Shown: positions 47,024 to 60,442, counted from the stretch's first letter. The stretch is 64,000 bases of DNA from Whitmania pigra (GCA_021613335.1 JAJTWR010000446.1:187501-251500), one strand, 5' to 3'. Translations and numbers: made by a program. The notes: generated from the letters alone by a model not told the origin.

Positions 47024-47318
47024 ATCTTGCTTAACAATCTTGCTTAACAATCTTGCTTAACAATCTTGCTTAACAATCTTGCTTAACAATCTTGCTTAAC
47101 AATCTTGCTTAACAATCTTGCTTAACAATCTTGCTTAACAATCTTGCTTAACAATCTTGCTTAACAATCTTGCTTAACAATCTTGCTTAACAATCTTGCT
47201 TAACTATCTTGCTTAACAATCTTGCTTAACAATCTTGCTTAACAATCTTGCTTAACAATCTTGCTTAACAATCTTGCTTAACAATCTTGCTTAACAATCT
47301 TGCTTAACTATCTTGCTT
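47024..47318. repeat. 13-bp minisatellite, about 23 copies
   Basis: The unit CTTGCTTAACAAT is repeated in tandem almost without change; two units read CTTGCTTAACTAT (about 47200 and 47305). Read on the minus strand it begins within a few bases of the stop codon of the EGF-repeat gene, so it forms the start of that transcript's 3' untranslated region. Confidence 0.97.
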
Positions 47319-50300
47319 ATAGCAGAACATCGAAACAAACGCGCGTATTTTTCCGAGGTGCTGCTTCATACCTGAACTTCGATTGTTCTGGAAAGATGGA
47401 AAAATTGCGATTATGTGTGTTGAATTCAGCTCTTTGGATGGTTCGTGGTTTTGGGGCAGGAATGGTGATATTACGACCACCTTTCAAAGGGGATTGATCT
47501 TCAATCATAGATTGATAATTTAGAGGTCGTTTTATCCCAACAACATCTTCATCTGGATTGCTATTAATATTACTATTGTTATTATTGTAATAGTTATTAT
47601 TGTTGTTACTACTGTTGCTGGTGATATGATTTTTATTTAAAATCGGTTCATTATTTTGATTTGTAATCACTTTGATTAGCGAAGTATTTGCTTCGTGGGA
47701 TGTTTGAGTGTAACTTGCTTTATTAATCATTTCAAGTGGGGACTTTTGGGTGCGTTTGATTCGATTATCAGAAGATCCAAGAACTTTTTTGTGATTTTGT
47801 TGAAGTTCTTGTTGAGGTTCCTGTTGATCTTCCTTACTTCATGTCTGAGCTTTTTCTTGTCAGCGTCGAGGAGGTCTTCAGCGTCTTCAAAACTATATTT
47901 TAGAGCTTTCATTCTTTCACGTTTTCTTCTCTTTTTTATTTCTTCTTTCGTTTCTTCCCCCTTCATCAATATCTTCAATTTTTCTACTTGAGATGCTTTA
48001 ATTAGATTCTAGAAAATAATCTTCATTTAAAAATTAATAGTTATTATTAGAACCGAATTATTTCATAAGAATTGTCAACACGCCTTTTCCCGTTTGTTAG
48101 CCTTTTTTCTGATAACGAACCAATACACTGCAATTCTGAAATGATGTCATGAAACGTGAAAACTCAAGTTTACTGAAGAATATGTTGAATAATTGCTAAA
48201 ACAAAACATTTATTCTATTAAAATATAGAGTTGCCATGGAAGCATCCTCTCAGAAATGTAACCATAAAAATGTTTGTTTTTTTTTAAACTATGCCAAAAT
48301 AAAAGTGAATTTGTTGAACGTACATTGAAAAAAAAAAGAAGAACATTGAAAGACGAACCCAGAACTCTGAATGAGGACAACAATCAAAATGATGCTTCCA
48401 AGCACTTTGTATTCCAATCCATTTTCAACTTCTTCGATTCCTCCTCAAAGATCATTTTTGCTTATCGTAAGTAATATTTAAAAAACACACAAAATTGAGT
48501 CCAGAAAAATATTTATAATTTTGAGTTTATTTTAAAATTAATATTTTAATTATTATTAATTTTTAAAACAGTGAAATAAAGTTTGGCCAAGTATGAATTG
48601 AAATCATGAAATGAATATTTGATTAATCATATCACACGAATTAATTTTATTTTATTAAGACTCAACTATTAAATGTTTTAAATAAAAAATTATTCTTAAA
48701 AATTATTGATAACTGCTTTGGATAAATTATGTAACTGTGTAGCTGCAACTGTAACATAAGTGCAAAAATGAAATAAATAATCTAAATTAAAATTGCCTTC
48801 TTAATTAAATGAACTTACTGACGCAATGGAATTCTGTTGGTTGTGCTCCATTTTTACATGCACAATAAAAAGATCCTTGCGTGTTGATGCATTCTGAATG
48901 TTCTTCATCGCACATCACACTGCCTCCCTCACATTCATTAACATCTCATTAACATTAATTATTTATTTATTCATCATAGAAGAATTAATAAGGTCTTTAC
49001 GTACTTCAAAGTATGTTTAACATTAAAATAATTTATTATTTCAAATTATTAATTACATATTTATTATTATTAATTCTCAATGCGACATTATTCAAGCCCT
49101 CCTTAAATAGGACACCAAAAAGGTTTTTACTAAAACCTTTTATTAAAAGCATTAGATGTAAATTAATTGAATACATTTTTAATTTTTAAGAATTATTACA
49201 ATGCCATTCCATTGCATTTGTTAATAAATTGGTTAAAAATAAAAAACAATTATTTTTAAAATAAGGTTTTACCTTGGCACTCAATTGAATCGTTGTTCAC
49301 CGACGCATATCCAATATTACAGCTGCACAGGTAAGAACCAGGTATGTTGTGACAGGTAGATGTCGTGGAATGGCAAAATGTGATGCTGCTTTTGCATTCG
49401 TTGATGTCTTTTACAAATGTTTCAAACGTTCATCAAATCAATTATCGTGTATGTTATTTATTACTTTCATATTTCATATTTACATTTATGATTATAAATG
49501 TTTTTATTATTACACATTATTTAATTTTTTGAATGCAATTTATCTTCAATTAATGGAAAATCTTAAAAACAGTTTAACCACTGCAGAGAGTTCCATTAAA
49601 TATTTCCTGATAACCAGCCTTACAACGACAAACGAAACTTCCAACTGTATTGATGCATCTTGTGGCTGTTTTGTCACATATGTTCTCGTCCACTTCGCAT
49701 TCATTTACATCTGCAATTTTACTTTCATTATTTCATTCATTCATTTATTTATTTGTTGGCATTTGTAATTTTAGTTTCATTAATTCTTTTATTTAATTAT
49801 TTATTTATTTGGATCACTTAGGAAAGAACACAAAATAAAATTCAATTTTTAAAAACCCGAATGATATTCAAAGGGTCGCTTGAAGGGAACGTTGTTCCTG
49901 TTAATTAACTTAAAAGTTTGGTAAATGTTAATATTAACTATCGGTATAACTATACAAGTATTAATAGAAACTTAAAATTACCTTAACATTATAAATTTAA
50001 AAGATTTAAATAATAAAAATATATAATTATACCAGCAATACTTTCGACCAACAAAATTCCACAAAGTACACAAGAAGCTAAAATGATTGACGAGAATGTC
50101 TTTGGCATATAAATGACGCAATAAATAGCTTTATTTGGGTGAAATAAAATAATAATAAATTTGCCGAAACCCAGTTGTTTCGCAATTAATATTGTAGATA
50201 AATTATTTTTTGTGCTAACATTTAATTTATTAATGTTTAACTTGCAGTGAATTTTTATATTGTAAAATAAAAAGTAGTTGCTGCATCTTAAGATCCCCCA

Positions 50301-52451
50301 AAATATTTTAAAATTAAAAAGACAACCCTGGCATGAGTGGAAAGTCCCACTCTTGTTGAGAAAGCCCTGTTTGCATCTGCACGCGACACCTCTGTAGGTA
50401 TTTTCACAACTTGTTGAAACCGGGTCGCAGATGTTATCCCGTGCATAACATTCATTTAAATCTGTGATTATATTACATGTGTTGAATAATTTTTATTAAA
50501 TGTAACAAATGCTAATTGAATTGTAATTAATTGAAGCCATTAATTACCACAACCTCGACAAGACGTTCTATCCTGTTTAGAGAACCCTGGTTTGCACTGA
50601 CACAAATAAGTTCCAGGTACATTTTCACATGTTGTTGTTTCAGCATCGCAATGAAATGAGCCCCTTTCACATTCGTCAACATCTGTTATTATTAATTACA
50701 ATAATTTAATTATTACTAAGTAATATAAACTGATTACTTATCAATGACCTTTGCACTCAAAATGTGTAAATGGTTCAAATCCTTCAATGCATCTGCACAC
50801 GTAACTTCCATGCATGTTGACACAAATGCTACTCATTTCGTCACATTTGTTTCCTGACATGCATTCGTTAATGTTTGTGAACATTAGAATTACTGAATGA
50901 ATATTAAGTTGTTATCTCAATCATGGAAGGATTTGTAATCCTGATGATTTGTAAAGATGTCAAAAATCGATACCATTTGTTAAATATCGAAATAAAGATA
51001 TATCGAATATCTACTTAAGTTGTTTCATCAGAATCTTATTAAGAAATAATTTGTTTGCTGGTAACTTAAATAGAGGTACTCAATGTTTTCTCCACGGAAT
51101 CAAAGGTTATGGTGTGCAAAGCTTAAGTCCTTAGTTATTTTTCAGCAAGATAAACATTTCGTAAGTAAAGTTGTTCTTCCAGGAGAGGAATATCCAGTTT
51201 GGAAGCTCCCTGCTCGGTCATCAGACTTAAGGCCGATCCCAAAATGTGTGGGGACTGCTTGCTAACAAAGTATATTGCAGTGTCATGCAATATCCTGGCA
51301 TCATGACGCTGTAAAACGCTCTGACATATTGACACGCTCTGAAAAAAGCATGGAAAGAGTTGACTAGCACAGTCTGAAATCCTTCAATAGTAAACGTTTA
51401 AAAGCAACTTATAAAAGTGACTTCAAAAGGCAATTGAAAAACTATATGACAAGTCGCATCTTTAACTTTTCTTCTTTTATAATTTAAAAATTTGTTTTTT
51501 GATAAATAATAATTTTTTATCTTTTTCTCCAGTCTATACATTTCATTTCGGCCTTGCTTTCAAACCCTTCTCGATAATGTTTTACTTTTTTAGATTATAT
51601 ATGCATTGCATTTATTAATGTTAAGTTTGAGATGTGATTGAAAGCTAATCGATAGATCCAGGAACGTCATTTCATCATTTTCCAAGGAGGTTGCAAACCC
51701 TTGCACGACTTGGGATGACCTTTTTTTGCTTCTAGCCAAAATTCAGGGGGGGGGGACACTCGCAAAACCTGAAATGACTTTTTTGGTGTCCCCTACCCCC
51801 AAATTACGTCCCTGAATAGATCAATTACAAGGAAACATTGTTTATTAGACTCTTACCTATTACAAGGAACAACTTAAATAGTTAACCAACGTTAAGCTCA
51901 TTAAAATTTCTGACCCATAAAAAGTTGCAAACCCTGGCAAGAGTTTGAGTCAGTTGAGTAGTTTTCAAATCCCGTCTTGCACTCGCAAACATAACTTCCG
52001 TTGATGTTCCCGCAGAAAGTTGTGATTGGGTCACACAGATCCGAGTGATTCTTGCACTCATCAAAATCTGAGAAGTTGTTAGACTGTATCTTAAATTATT
52101 ATTTTAAAATGTTTTAGCTTAGGAGCATTGCTGCTAATGGTCCATTTCAATGAGTCTTTGATGGACTGTCGGACAATGTTTCTAATTGTTATCTCCTTTA
52201 AATCCAACTCCATCACTTAATTGGACGTTAATTCAAATGAATGCCTAACCAATTTCAAGTGCGTTTTAGCTCAGTCCAAATTGAACAAATTTATTCACAC
52301 CAGTAATGGATTCTGATGTTTGTTGTCCATCAACATTTAATAAGAGTAACGTAATACCAAGGAGATTAACTATTATGATCATAATCAGAGGAAACTTAAT
52401 AAAATCAACTTTTGAGGTCATACGTTCAAAAGCCATTTCCTCAAAAAACAA
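47317..52451 (-). CDS. Seven-EGF-repeat single-pass membrane protein (frame break in last exon)
   Basis: Exons (minus): 52451-52301 (signal peptide; MAFERM start at 52436 also possible), 52067-51933, 50892-50749, 50682-50554, 50461-50327, 49710-49579, 49407-49273, 48944-48819, 48443-48359, 48135-48084, 48008-47317. Seven exons each encode one EGF module with the calcium-binding D/N-x-D/N-E-C start (DVDECERGSFHCD, DVNECEVDENICD and so on) and all fit phase 1, as in shuffled EGF exons. A membrane span (KVLGSIILIVVLIQSSGIAVYWFVI) followed by RKKANKREK is split over two exons. The cytoplasmic tail is basic and helical, then Asn-rich. A run of six A (47785-47790) breaks its frame; without the second frame the protein ends at 47727. 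The exon ending 48084 uses a GC donor. I cannot assign an orthologue. Confidence 0.8.
51740..51814. repeat. hAT-like terminal sequence, second copy
   Basis: CCCCCAAATTACGTCCCTG at the right edge matches the end seen at 28548. A CAGGGGGGGGG run lies to the left (about 51747). It sits in an intron of the EGF-repeat gene. It is probably a short non-autonomous hAT fragment; no target duplication was confirmed. Confidence 0.4.
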
Positions 52452-53517
52452 GCTACGTCACAAAGAATTTATTGGCGGTTCATTGATATCATTTTAGAAC
52501 CGTTATGAATGTGGATTTTGCCAAACCTAAGTCGATTAACTCAACTTGACCAAAGTCCAATAGATTCAAGATTTCTATGCCACAAATTGTTTTTAAAAGT
52601 TTTGATGTTTGAAATTATAGTCAAATTAAAACAAGTCAATGACAGCCGTGTGTTTCTTCTTGTCATGAACATATGCGTTAGTGAAAAACAAGCGTTGGTC
52701 TGCTCTAACATGTTCATTGTTAAGTCAATCAGTTTTATCTAAATTATATTTATATCAACCAGATCATTTTCAACTCAGTAAAATCTCATTAATCTGTTGT
52801 CCCTCTCATTAATTTATTACCTCGACAAAATTGTGTAAAAGTTTTCTTTAAAAAATTAACCAGCCAGCATTGCAAATTATAACTTTAAACCTTGTGTTGT
52901 ACTGTAGCTATTGGTTGTAATATCGAAGCGCGTCTGTTTTCTGAAGAAATGTTTTTTAAAATAATAATATTTAGTTAGTGAATTTTATGCTATTATGAAT
53001 ATGATTTCAAATACATAATTCCTTTGAGGTTTGTGTTTTTGCTATAACAAAGTTAAAAATTTTATTTTGTTAATTCTTGAAGTAATATTTTATTTTTAAT
53101 ATGAATTTTGTACTTAAGTAATTTAATAAGAATTCAATTTTGTAGCGTGATAGAGATGTGTGCCATTGCGATGTTGGTAAATATTCGTTAGGTACTCGAT
53201 TTCTGCTATGATTATGCAAATTTAACTTGACAATTAGTTTATTGGATGATTTCTAAAAGCAGATGCACGGCCGAATATTTAATGAACTTCCTGAAATTAA
53301 TGTTTTTGTTCGATAGTGCCCGCAAAACTGATCGCAGAACATTGCTTATTGTTGGATAGCACATTATAGATTCCATACGGCAAGATTTTAATTACGAGCT
53401 TTATCTTTATTGTCTTTGGCTTAATATGATTCTACACTTGGAACTTTTCTTAATATCTGCGCAAAAATGAGATTATGTGATTTTGTTTTTGTAGGTGAGA
53501 TGATTTAAGATATAAAC
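52452..53517. other. Intergenic between divergent EGF and SMAD4 genes
   Basis: About 1 kb separates two divergent genes, so it should hold both promoters. It is AT-rich, without recognisable individual sites. A + strand frame at 52509-52742 has no known motif. Confidence 0.4.
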
Positions 53518-56500
53518 ATGTCTCAGCATGCCCCTACCTCCAGTGATGCCTGCATTAGCATTGTTCAAAGTCTCATGTTTTACAGAAAGGTTTGTGAGAT
53601 GATAAAATACATTTACAGGCCGTGATGAAATATTTTGTGACTACAGGGAGATGAAGCTGAAGCAGGATTTTCTAAAAAAGCAATTGAAAGTTTGGTGAAG
53701 AAATTAAAAGAGAAAAGAGAAGAGTTGGACAGTTTAATCACTGCAGTCACCTCAAATGGCAGCCAACCAACCAAATGTGTTACAATTCCAAGGACTTTGG
53801 ATGGCAGATTACAGGTTGTTTTTAGAATTTCTATTTAGACATACTTATGATCTCAGGTTTGTGATTCTGTTTAGATGTATTTTTATTTAATTAATTTGGT
53901 GCAGGTGGCCAGCAGAAAGGGTTTTCCGCACGTCATTTATTCGAGAATATGGAGGTGGCCTGATGTCCACAAAAATGAATTGAAACATCTCAAGTTCTGT
54001 CAGTATGCATTTGATTTGAAGCAGGACGGAATATGCGTCAATCCTTACCACTACGAACGAGTAGTCCCCACAGGCATCGGTAGCTTTACTTCTTTTTTAA
54101 AAAAAATATCGCCCAATAAATTTATAGTCGACTTAATACTCGTGCTCGTGCTGCACCAACACGCATTTGTATTTTCATCGTGTCGTGAACTTACAGATTT
54201 GACAGGACTTTCAAGCTTATCACTTCACTCTTACACAAGTATGTGGTGATGAGAAGCATGCAATTGATCCAGTTTTTATTTATTTTGTGAGTCCATTTCA
54301 GCTGAAACTGCATTTTTAGTGGATTCGACATCCCAAGTCCCGTTACCACCTCATCGAATTCATGAGGAGGCAAAACAAATCAAGCAGGTTGAAGAAAAGA
54401 AGCCTGAACTTTTCAATCAAAATAATTGTGAGTTTATTATGCAATTTGTAGCTATCACAGGTTGGTTTATACTTCAACCAGTAGAAGTTGTCTTTGTGCA
54501 CTTTGAACCTAGAGATTATTTGTTCATAATCGCCGTGACTTTCTTTGCAGATTCCTCTCCGCAGTTGCTTAGCAACACACCGACGACTGTGGTGCCAACG
54601 CAACAAAACTTCAGCGACGACTACTCATATTTCTCCCCTCAAATGAACATGATGAGGTCAACAACAGCAACAACTCACTCAGCAACAATTCAACAACAGC
54701 AGTTGAACAACAGCATTGCAACCCCAACCTGTGAGTTGTTCATTGCGATGAGGTGGAGTATTTTAATTGGTTGCCTGAAGTGTCATGAATATGAATGTTT
54801 AAAATTATAACATTATAATTAGCACTCAACACTGTAATGCTTTGAATAACCAACATAATTATGACTTAGTCATGGTTATAAATTGCTCAGTGTCCTAAAT
54901 GATTATTATATTGAACCGGGCTAAGATCGCAGTTCAACTAACTTTGTTTTTGGTCTCTGATAATGGTGATGATGATGATGATTTGTAGGTTCAAACAACC
55001 TGTACTCACCTGATCAAAATTACTCAGTTGATGATGAGGATCAAGGTTATTTATGTAAGTGAATAATTTTTATTCTTATTATTATTATTCATCATGAATG
55101 CTCCATGCTGCCCATTCTAATGGCAATGATGTTTGCAAATTATTAATCTTATATTGATGAGCAAAATGATAACTAGTATTTAAATGATTGAAACTGAGAC
55201 TTCGTGCCGAATACAATTGATTGTTTTCTCGGTTTTGACGAAGGGCCACCACCGACGAACAATGAAATGCACCACCAGAACGTCATGAGACGTCTCCTCT
55301 CTCATAGGCCACGTGAGTTTACCTCATGAATTATTCACGACTTCCCGCTATTCAACCCGCTGCTTCCCTCCAATCCAGTGCCAGAGTTTTGGTGCAGCAT
55401 AACCTACTTTGAGTTGGATCAGAAAGTGGGGGAGATCTTCAAAGTACCTGCCAACAACAATACCATCACCGTCGACGGATACACCGACCCGTCGAGTCTG
55501 GACAGGTTCTGCCTCGGCAAACTGACCAACGTTCACAGGACCGAGGCCATCGAGAAAGCCAGGTCTGCCGTCGTTCGGTGTGGGACGAGATGAAACTTTT
55601 AATTTCTAGTTTGGAAATTTTGAATCCGTCATTGCTTTTGTCACATAAGCTACTCAAATGTCATTAAATAGTAATAAGGAGTCTAAAGCAGCATTAAGGT
55701 TAATCTAGGTTGTTGATCAGTTGTTTATGAATATCAGACAACAATGATGAGTTTTATTTAGAAATCAATATGATGGTTTACTTAAATGTAATGTCAGTGC
55801 AAATATGAACCAAATCATAAATATTGAATGAATATTAAAGCCATCCCAATTGCATCTTTATTAGGACATATTCAGATCTTAAATTCTGCAATTATCTTTC
55901 TTTGGATAAGTTACATTTAAAAGCAAAGTGGATAAATAAAAGCTATACTATTGGATATTCTATATTTGCTATTGTTTATGAATATCAGACAACAATGATG
56001 AGTTTTATTTAGAAATCAATATGATGGTTTACTTAAATGTAATGTCAGTGCAAATATGAACCAAATCATAAATATTGAATGAATATTAAAGCCATCCCAA
56101 TTGCATCTTTATTAGGACATATTCAGATCTTAAATTCTGCAATTATCTTTCTTTGGATAAGTTACATTTAAAAGCAAAGTGGATAATAAAAGCTATACTA
56201 TTGGATATTCTATATTGCTATTTGTTTATGAATATCAGACAACAATGATGAGTTTTATTTAGAAATCAATATGATGGTTTACTTAAATGTAATGTCAGTG
56301 CAAATATGAACCAAATCATAAATATTGAATGAATATTAAAGCCATCCCAATTGCATCTTTATTAGGACATATTCAGATCTTAAATTCTGCAATTATCTTT
56401 CTTTGGATAAGTTACATTTAAAAGCAAAGTGGATAAATAAAAGCTATACTATTGGATATTCTATATTTGCTATTTGTTTATGAATATCAGACAACAATGA

Positions 56501-57637
56501 TGAGTTTTATTTAGAAATCAATATGATGGTTTACTTAAATGTAATGTCAGTGCAAATATGAACCAAATCATAAATATTGAATGAATATTAAAGCCATCCC
56601 AATTGCATCTTTATTAGGACATATTCAGATCTTAAATTCTGCAATTATCTTTCTTTGGATAAGTTACATTTAAAAGCAAAGTGGATAAATAAAAGCTATA
56701 CTATTGGATATTCTATATTTGCTATTTAATGGGTTATTTAATGAATTCTGTGAAAGTTTTCTCAAATTTTCTTGTTGTATGCCACTTAATATTTCGTGTC
56801 ATTGGTGATGTGCAATTTTAATGGCGACCGTTGTTACGGTTCATGTGCAGGCTTTACATAGGCAAGGGAGTGCAGTTGGTCTTGCAGGGCGAAGGAGACG
56901 TCTGGGTGAGGTGTCTGAGCGACCACAGCATCTTCGTTCAGAGTTATTACTTGGACAGAGAGGCAGGAAGAGCACCTGGTGATGCTGTTCATAAGATTTA
57001 CCCTGCTGCCTACATTAAGGTGTTTAATTGCTAATTACTTTTCAAAATCTTTAGTTGTACTAAATTTTTTGTTGTTGAGATTATTAGGCACTAATTTCTT
57101 ATTGAGGCAAACTCAAATGCTTTTTCTATTCAAGTTTTTCTGAATTTGTTTGCAATCTATTAGAAATTTATTACACTGAATAATAATGAAGTTCTTCAAT
57201 TCTCGCAGGTGTTCGACTTGAATCAGTGCCAGCTTCAGATGCAGCAGCTCGTGGCACAAGCGCAGACGGCAGCCGCAGCTCAGGCGGCAGCAGTTTCTGG
57301 GAATTTCCAGGGACCCAACAGCATCGGTTCTTTGGTCCCCGCCATCAGTGAGAATCAATTTTTTGGCTCGAACCGAGTTTAAACTTATCGCCCTCGTATC
57401 TTTGCAGGTTTATCTCCTGCTGCCAGCATTGGAGCAGACGACTTGAGGAGGCTGTGCATTTTGAGGCTGAGTTTTGTGAAAGGGTGGGGTCTGGACTATC
57501 CCCGGCCCACCATCAAGGACACCCCGTGCTGGATCGAAGTTCAACTCAATCGACCCCTGCAATTTCTCGATGAGTTTCTTCAGTCTATGCCACTTTCAGC
57601 ACCAGATGCAAGATCTCGAGCTAATTACGTGTGTTGA
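53518..57637 (+). CDS. SMAD4: SMAD4, common-mediator Smad (12 exons)
   Basis: Exons 53518-53589, 53647-53814, 53905-54079, 54197-54238, 54320-54427, 54551-54730, 54989-55054, 55244-55312, 55379-55562, 56851-57019, 57209-57347 and 57408-57637 join in phase and give about 533 residues. MH1 (residues about 5-138): [74 protein letters not shown]. The linker is short, Gln/Thr/Asn-rich and split into small exons. MH2 (from about 294): [74 protein letters not shown] (each seen in the exons), a Gln/Ala-rich insert typical of Smad4, and [16 protein letters not shown]. No C-terminal SSxS motif, as expected for a co-Smad. It partners receptor-activated Smads in TGF-beta/BMP signalling. Confidence 0.97.
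55723..56727. repeat. Four tandem copies of a 250-bp unit in a SMAD4 intron
   Basis: The start GTTTATGAATATCAGACAAC occurs at 55723, 55974, 56224 and 56476, giving units of 251, 250 and 252 bp and a final partial or full copy ending near 56727. The copies are almost identical, differing mainly by single-base indels (AATAAAAG versus AAATAAAAG, TATTG versus TATTTG). The array lies in the intron between the first two MH2 exons. No ORF and no transposon ends are visible. Near-identity points to recent expansion or ongoing homogenisation. Confidence 0.98.
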
Positions 57638-58737
57638 AACGACGCAACCTCGTTCGTGTCAATTCCCGTGCAGCTGCCCTGTTCTTGGCCTCTCACAACA
57701 ATGGAACCTTTTATTTTCTTGACTCTACTGCTTTCTACCATCTGAATGTGCTGTCTCTGGTTTCACATCAGCCATGATGATGATTGCTTTTCATCTGACG
57801 TAGTCAAGAGGGCCTTATTTTATCTTTTTGATCGGTTCGTTCGGCCCCGTGTAACTTTCGTAGAAGAACATTCGAGACCCTGGAGGCAATCCTTTCAGTA
57901 TTTCATTAGGCCCTTGAAACCTGGTGGATTCTGATCTTGCGAGTGTCGGAAAGTCATCCAGATTGATTTTTACGAGTGCGTGGCTCTCCGTTGAACGAGA
58001 ATTGACTTGCGTCTTTGCTGACTAGTTGATGATTTGCTTGTTGCTTTTGTGTTCTTGTTGAAATTGAAATTGGAGTACAATATTATTAGCTTTTGTTATG
58101 GATCTGTTGGAAAGTTTCTTGTCTTGAATGATGTAAATTGTGAGAATAACCATTGTTTATTGTTGTGATGTTTTATTGGATGAATAAATGATTTATTAAC
58201 ATCATTTTTAGAAGCTTTGCAGTGTTACTTAATTTTTGAAACATGTAATTCTGAATTTGCATGGTTGGATGTTGTTCCCACACTTTTCTCTGTTTGCCTG
58301 CTTTTGCCTTTAACCACTTTGCAGCTCTTGTGCTTCTTGGCCAATCTTCAATATTTGGTTAATTTTGTTAATGTTCTGCTTATGAATGTCGAAACAAATT
58401 TATGAGCAAGTTAGTTTGGGCTTGTTATGTTCTTGTTTATTTTGTAATCTTCGTTGCATCATGTTTGTAAATAATCTCTAGTAACGCATACAAGTCGTGA
58501 TTGGATGAGGAGTTAAAAGGTGTAGTAACAACGTTGGTCCCAGTGACCTTTCAAATTCCTGATCTGCTTTATTTATGAATTCTTTCGAATTACTGTTCGC
58601 TCTCTTGATTTGTCCATAGAAGAACAAACTCACAGGCTAGATTTTAAGACCGTTTTGTCGCAATTGCGCTGTTTGATTTGCGCCGTATTGTAATCGTAAC
58701 GTCATTTATATATCGCCGTATGCATAGCGTCAGAGGC
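57638..58737. other. SMAD4 3' flank, no supported gene
   Basis: GC content falls after about 57960. An AATAAATGATTTATT at about 58184 is a likely polyadenylation signal for SMAD4. Short frames (57746-57934, 58217-58405) carry no recognised motif. Confidence 0.4.
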
Positions 58738-58755
58738 GCTTCTTGTAACCATTTA

Positions 58756-58882
58756 TGTAGCGCTCCTTGCCAAGGGCGCTGGCGGCAGTGCAGGCCGGGT
58801 TTCGAACACGACACATTACGACTGTTGCCATTACCGCCTTATGCGCGCACGCAACCCATTCGGCCAACCTGCACGTAACGTC
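58756..58882 (-). mobile_element. tRNA-derived SINE candidate, copy 2
   Basis: On the minus strand, GCAGGTTGGCCGAATGGGTT carries an A-box-like start and GTGTTCGAAACCC a near-consensus B box. GGCCTGC pairs with GCAGGTT over seven bases (two G-U). It matches 29219-29330 across the same landmarks with a different middle. It is more GC-rich than its surroundings. The head looks Ser/Leu-tRNA-like. Confidence 0.62.
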
Positions 58883-59366
58883 TAATGTGACTCTGGCTAT
58901 ATGGAAGTTTAGGAGCTTAAATTCGGGGTGCTGCTCATAGAGACTCAAGCTTAGTCGCTAGGCTAGATACTGGCGCGATTGTCTTTGTACTTCTAGAGAT
59001 AATTTTTGATTTACAACAAATTTGCTTTTCAATATTAGTTGTTTCATTTTAATGTTATTTATTGACTTTGAAAATATCATAACAATTCAATTTGTGCTCA
59101 GTCTACTTTTCAACTTGTTTACAAATGGACAATCTACAAGCATCGGCGGATCCTGGTCTCAGTAATGTTTAATTTTTTTTGAGCGCTTGCAGACCCGTCC
59201 ATATTCTTAAGAACACTATTTCATGATATTGTTGAGATCAGATGAACGTTGAAAGTAAGAGGAGAAAGTGCATCTTGAAACAACTTTTTTTAAAAGCTTC
59301 AAACGAATTTATTGGCATAGTCTTTCCCGCCGCTTTCATTACACAGTTTTGGTTAGACGGATAAAA

Positions 59367-60442
59367 ATGCTTAACCTCAAGGCTAAGCTACAGCCCAGCA
59401 AAACCAACACATCTAAAGAAACTCAAATTTCCATTCGAGACAAACTATTAGTACGAGGTAAGGTTCATGTGGAGTGGACCTTATAATTTATTATCAATAA
59501 AATGCCTGCACAACCACAACAGAAGTTCAAGAGATGGAACAATATCTTCCACCTTCTTGTAGCTCCAATTTTGAGGATGCGAACAAATTGTGTCAGTTTT
59601 CGCTCACAATATGTCCAGACGAAGGATTTTGGCAAGGAGGGAAGTTTAAATTTCTCGTTGACGTGCCCGAGGATTACAACATTGTGGTACGTTGATTTGT
59701 GTGGTGTGCATTTTGTTATTTGTATGGTGTTTTTGGGTGTTTATGCTTTTTTTGCTCAGTTATGTACATTATTTGGTCCTGTGCCATATTTAATTAACAT
59801 TTACTTGATAGCACACAGTATTTTCCACTCTAAAAATTTTTTATTATTACGTGAATGCACTTTATAAATCATTGCCCCTCTCAAACATTAAATTTTTAAA
59901 GAAAATGAAATTATTCAATTGTTGTATTTGAAGCCTCCTAAAGTAAAGTGTTGTACACGAATATGGCATCCAAACATATCTGAAGATGGTGAAGTTTGTT
60001 TATCCTTGCTAAGGCAGAACTCCTTAGATGGTTTAGGTTTGTATTAACAAATTTTTTCAATTGTAAGCTAAAAGAAATCACTACAGCTTTATTTCGTTGC
60101 AGGATGGGCACCAACCAGAAAACTGAAAGATATTGTTTGGGGCCTAAATTCATTGTTTTCTGTTTGTTGGCTTTGTAATTTATTTACAGTTTGGATGCAA
60201 TTTTAATATTTTTGTTTTTCAAGGACTTGTTAAACTTTGACGATCCACTGAATGTAAAAGCTGCCGAACATTACAGCAGGAATCAGGTTATTCAGTTGAT
60301 TTTCTTGTTTTAATCTTTCTTTGTTCTTTTATTAGAAAAATGATAATAATAAAATTCTTCATCTACTGTGAATCAATCATTCCACTGGCAGGAAGATTTC
60401 AAGGCTAAAGTATTAGACTACATACAGAGATTTGCTAGATGA
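59367..60442 (+). CDS. UBE2F: NEDD8-conjugating enzyme UBE2F (6 exons)
   Basis: Exons 59367-59457, 59523-59686, 59934-60036, 60103-60161, 60224-60286 and 60392-60442 join in phase and give 176 residues (human about 185). The N-terminal tail starts MLNLKAKL, the UBE2F-type docking segment for the NEDD8 E1, and leads to [19 protein letters not shown] across the first intron. The UBC fold has [17 protein letters not shown], the HPN motif at 97-99, and the catalytic Cys107 in GEVCLSLLR. Then come [19 protein letters not shown] and [16 protein letters not shown]. It transfers NEDD8 to cullins, in vertebrates chiefly CUL5. An AATAAA lies near 60530. Confidence 0.96.

Noticed and set aside
47024..47320. 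CRISPR array
   Set aside because: The 13-bp units are contiguous with no spacers, and the host is an animal.
55723..56727. LTR pair or CRISPR-like array in the SMAD4 intron
   Set aside because: Copies are directly adjacent, about 250 bp each, with no internal region, no TG...CA ends and no unique spacers.
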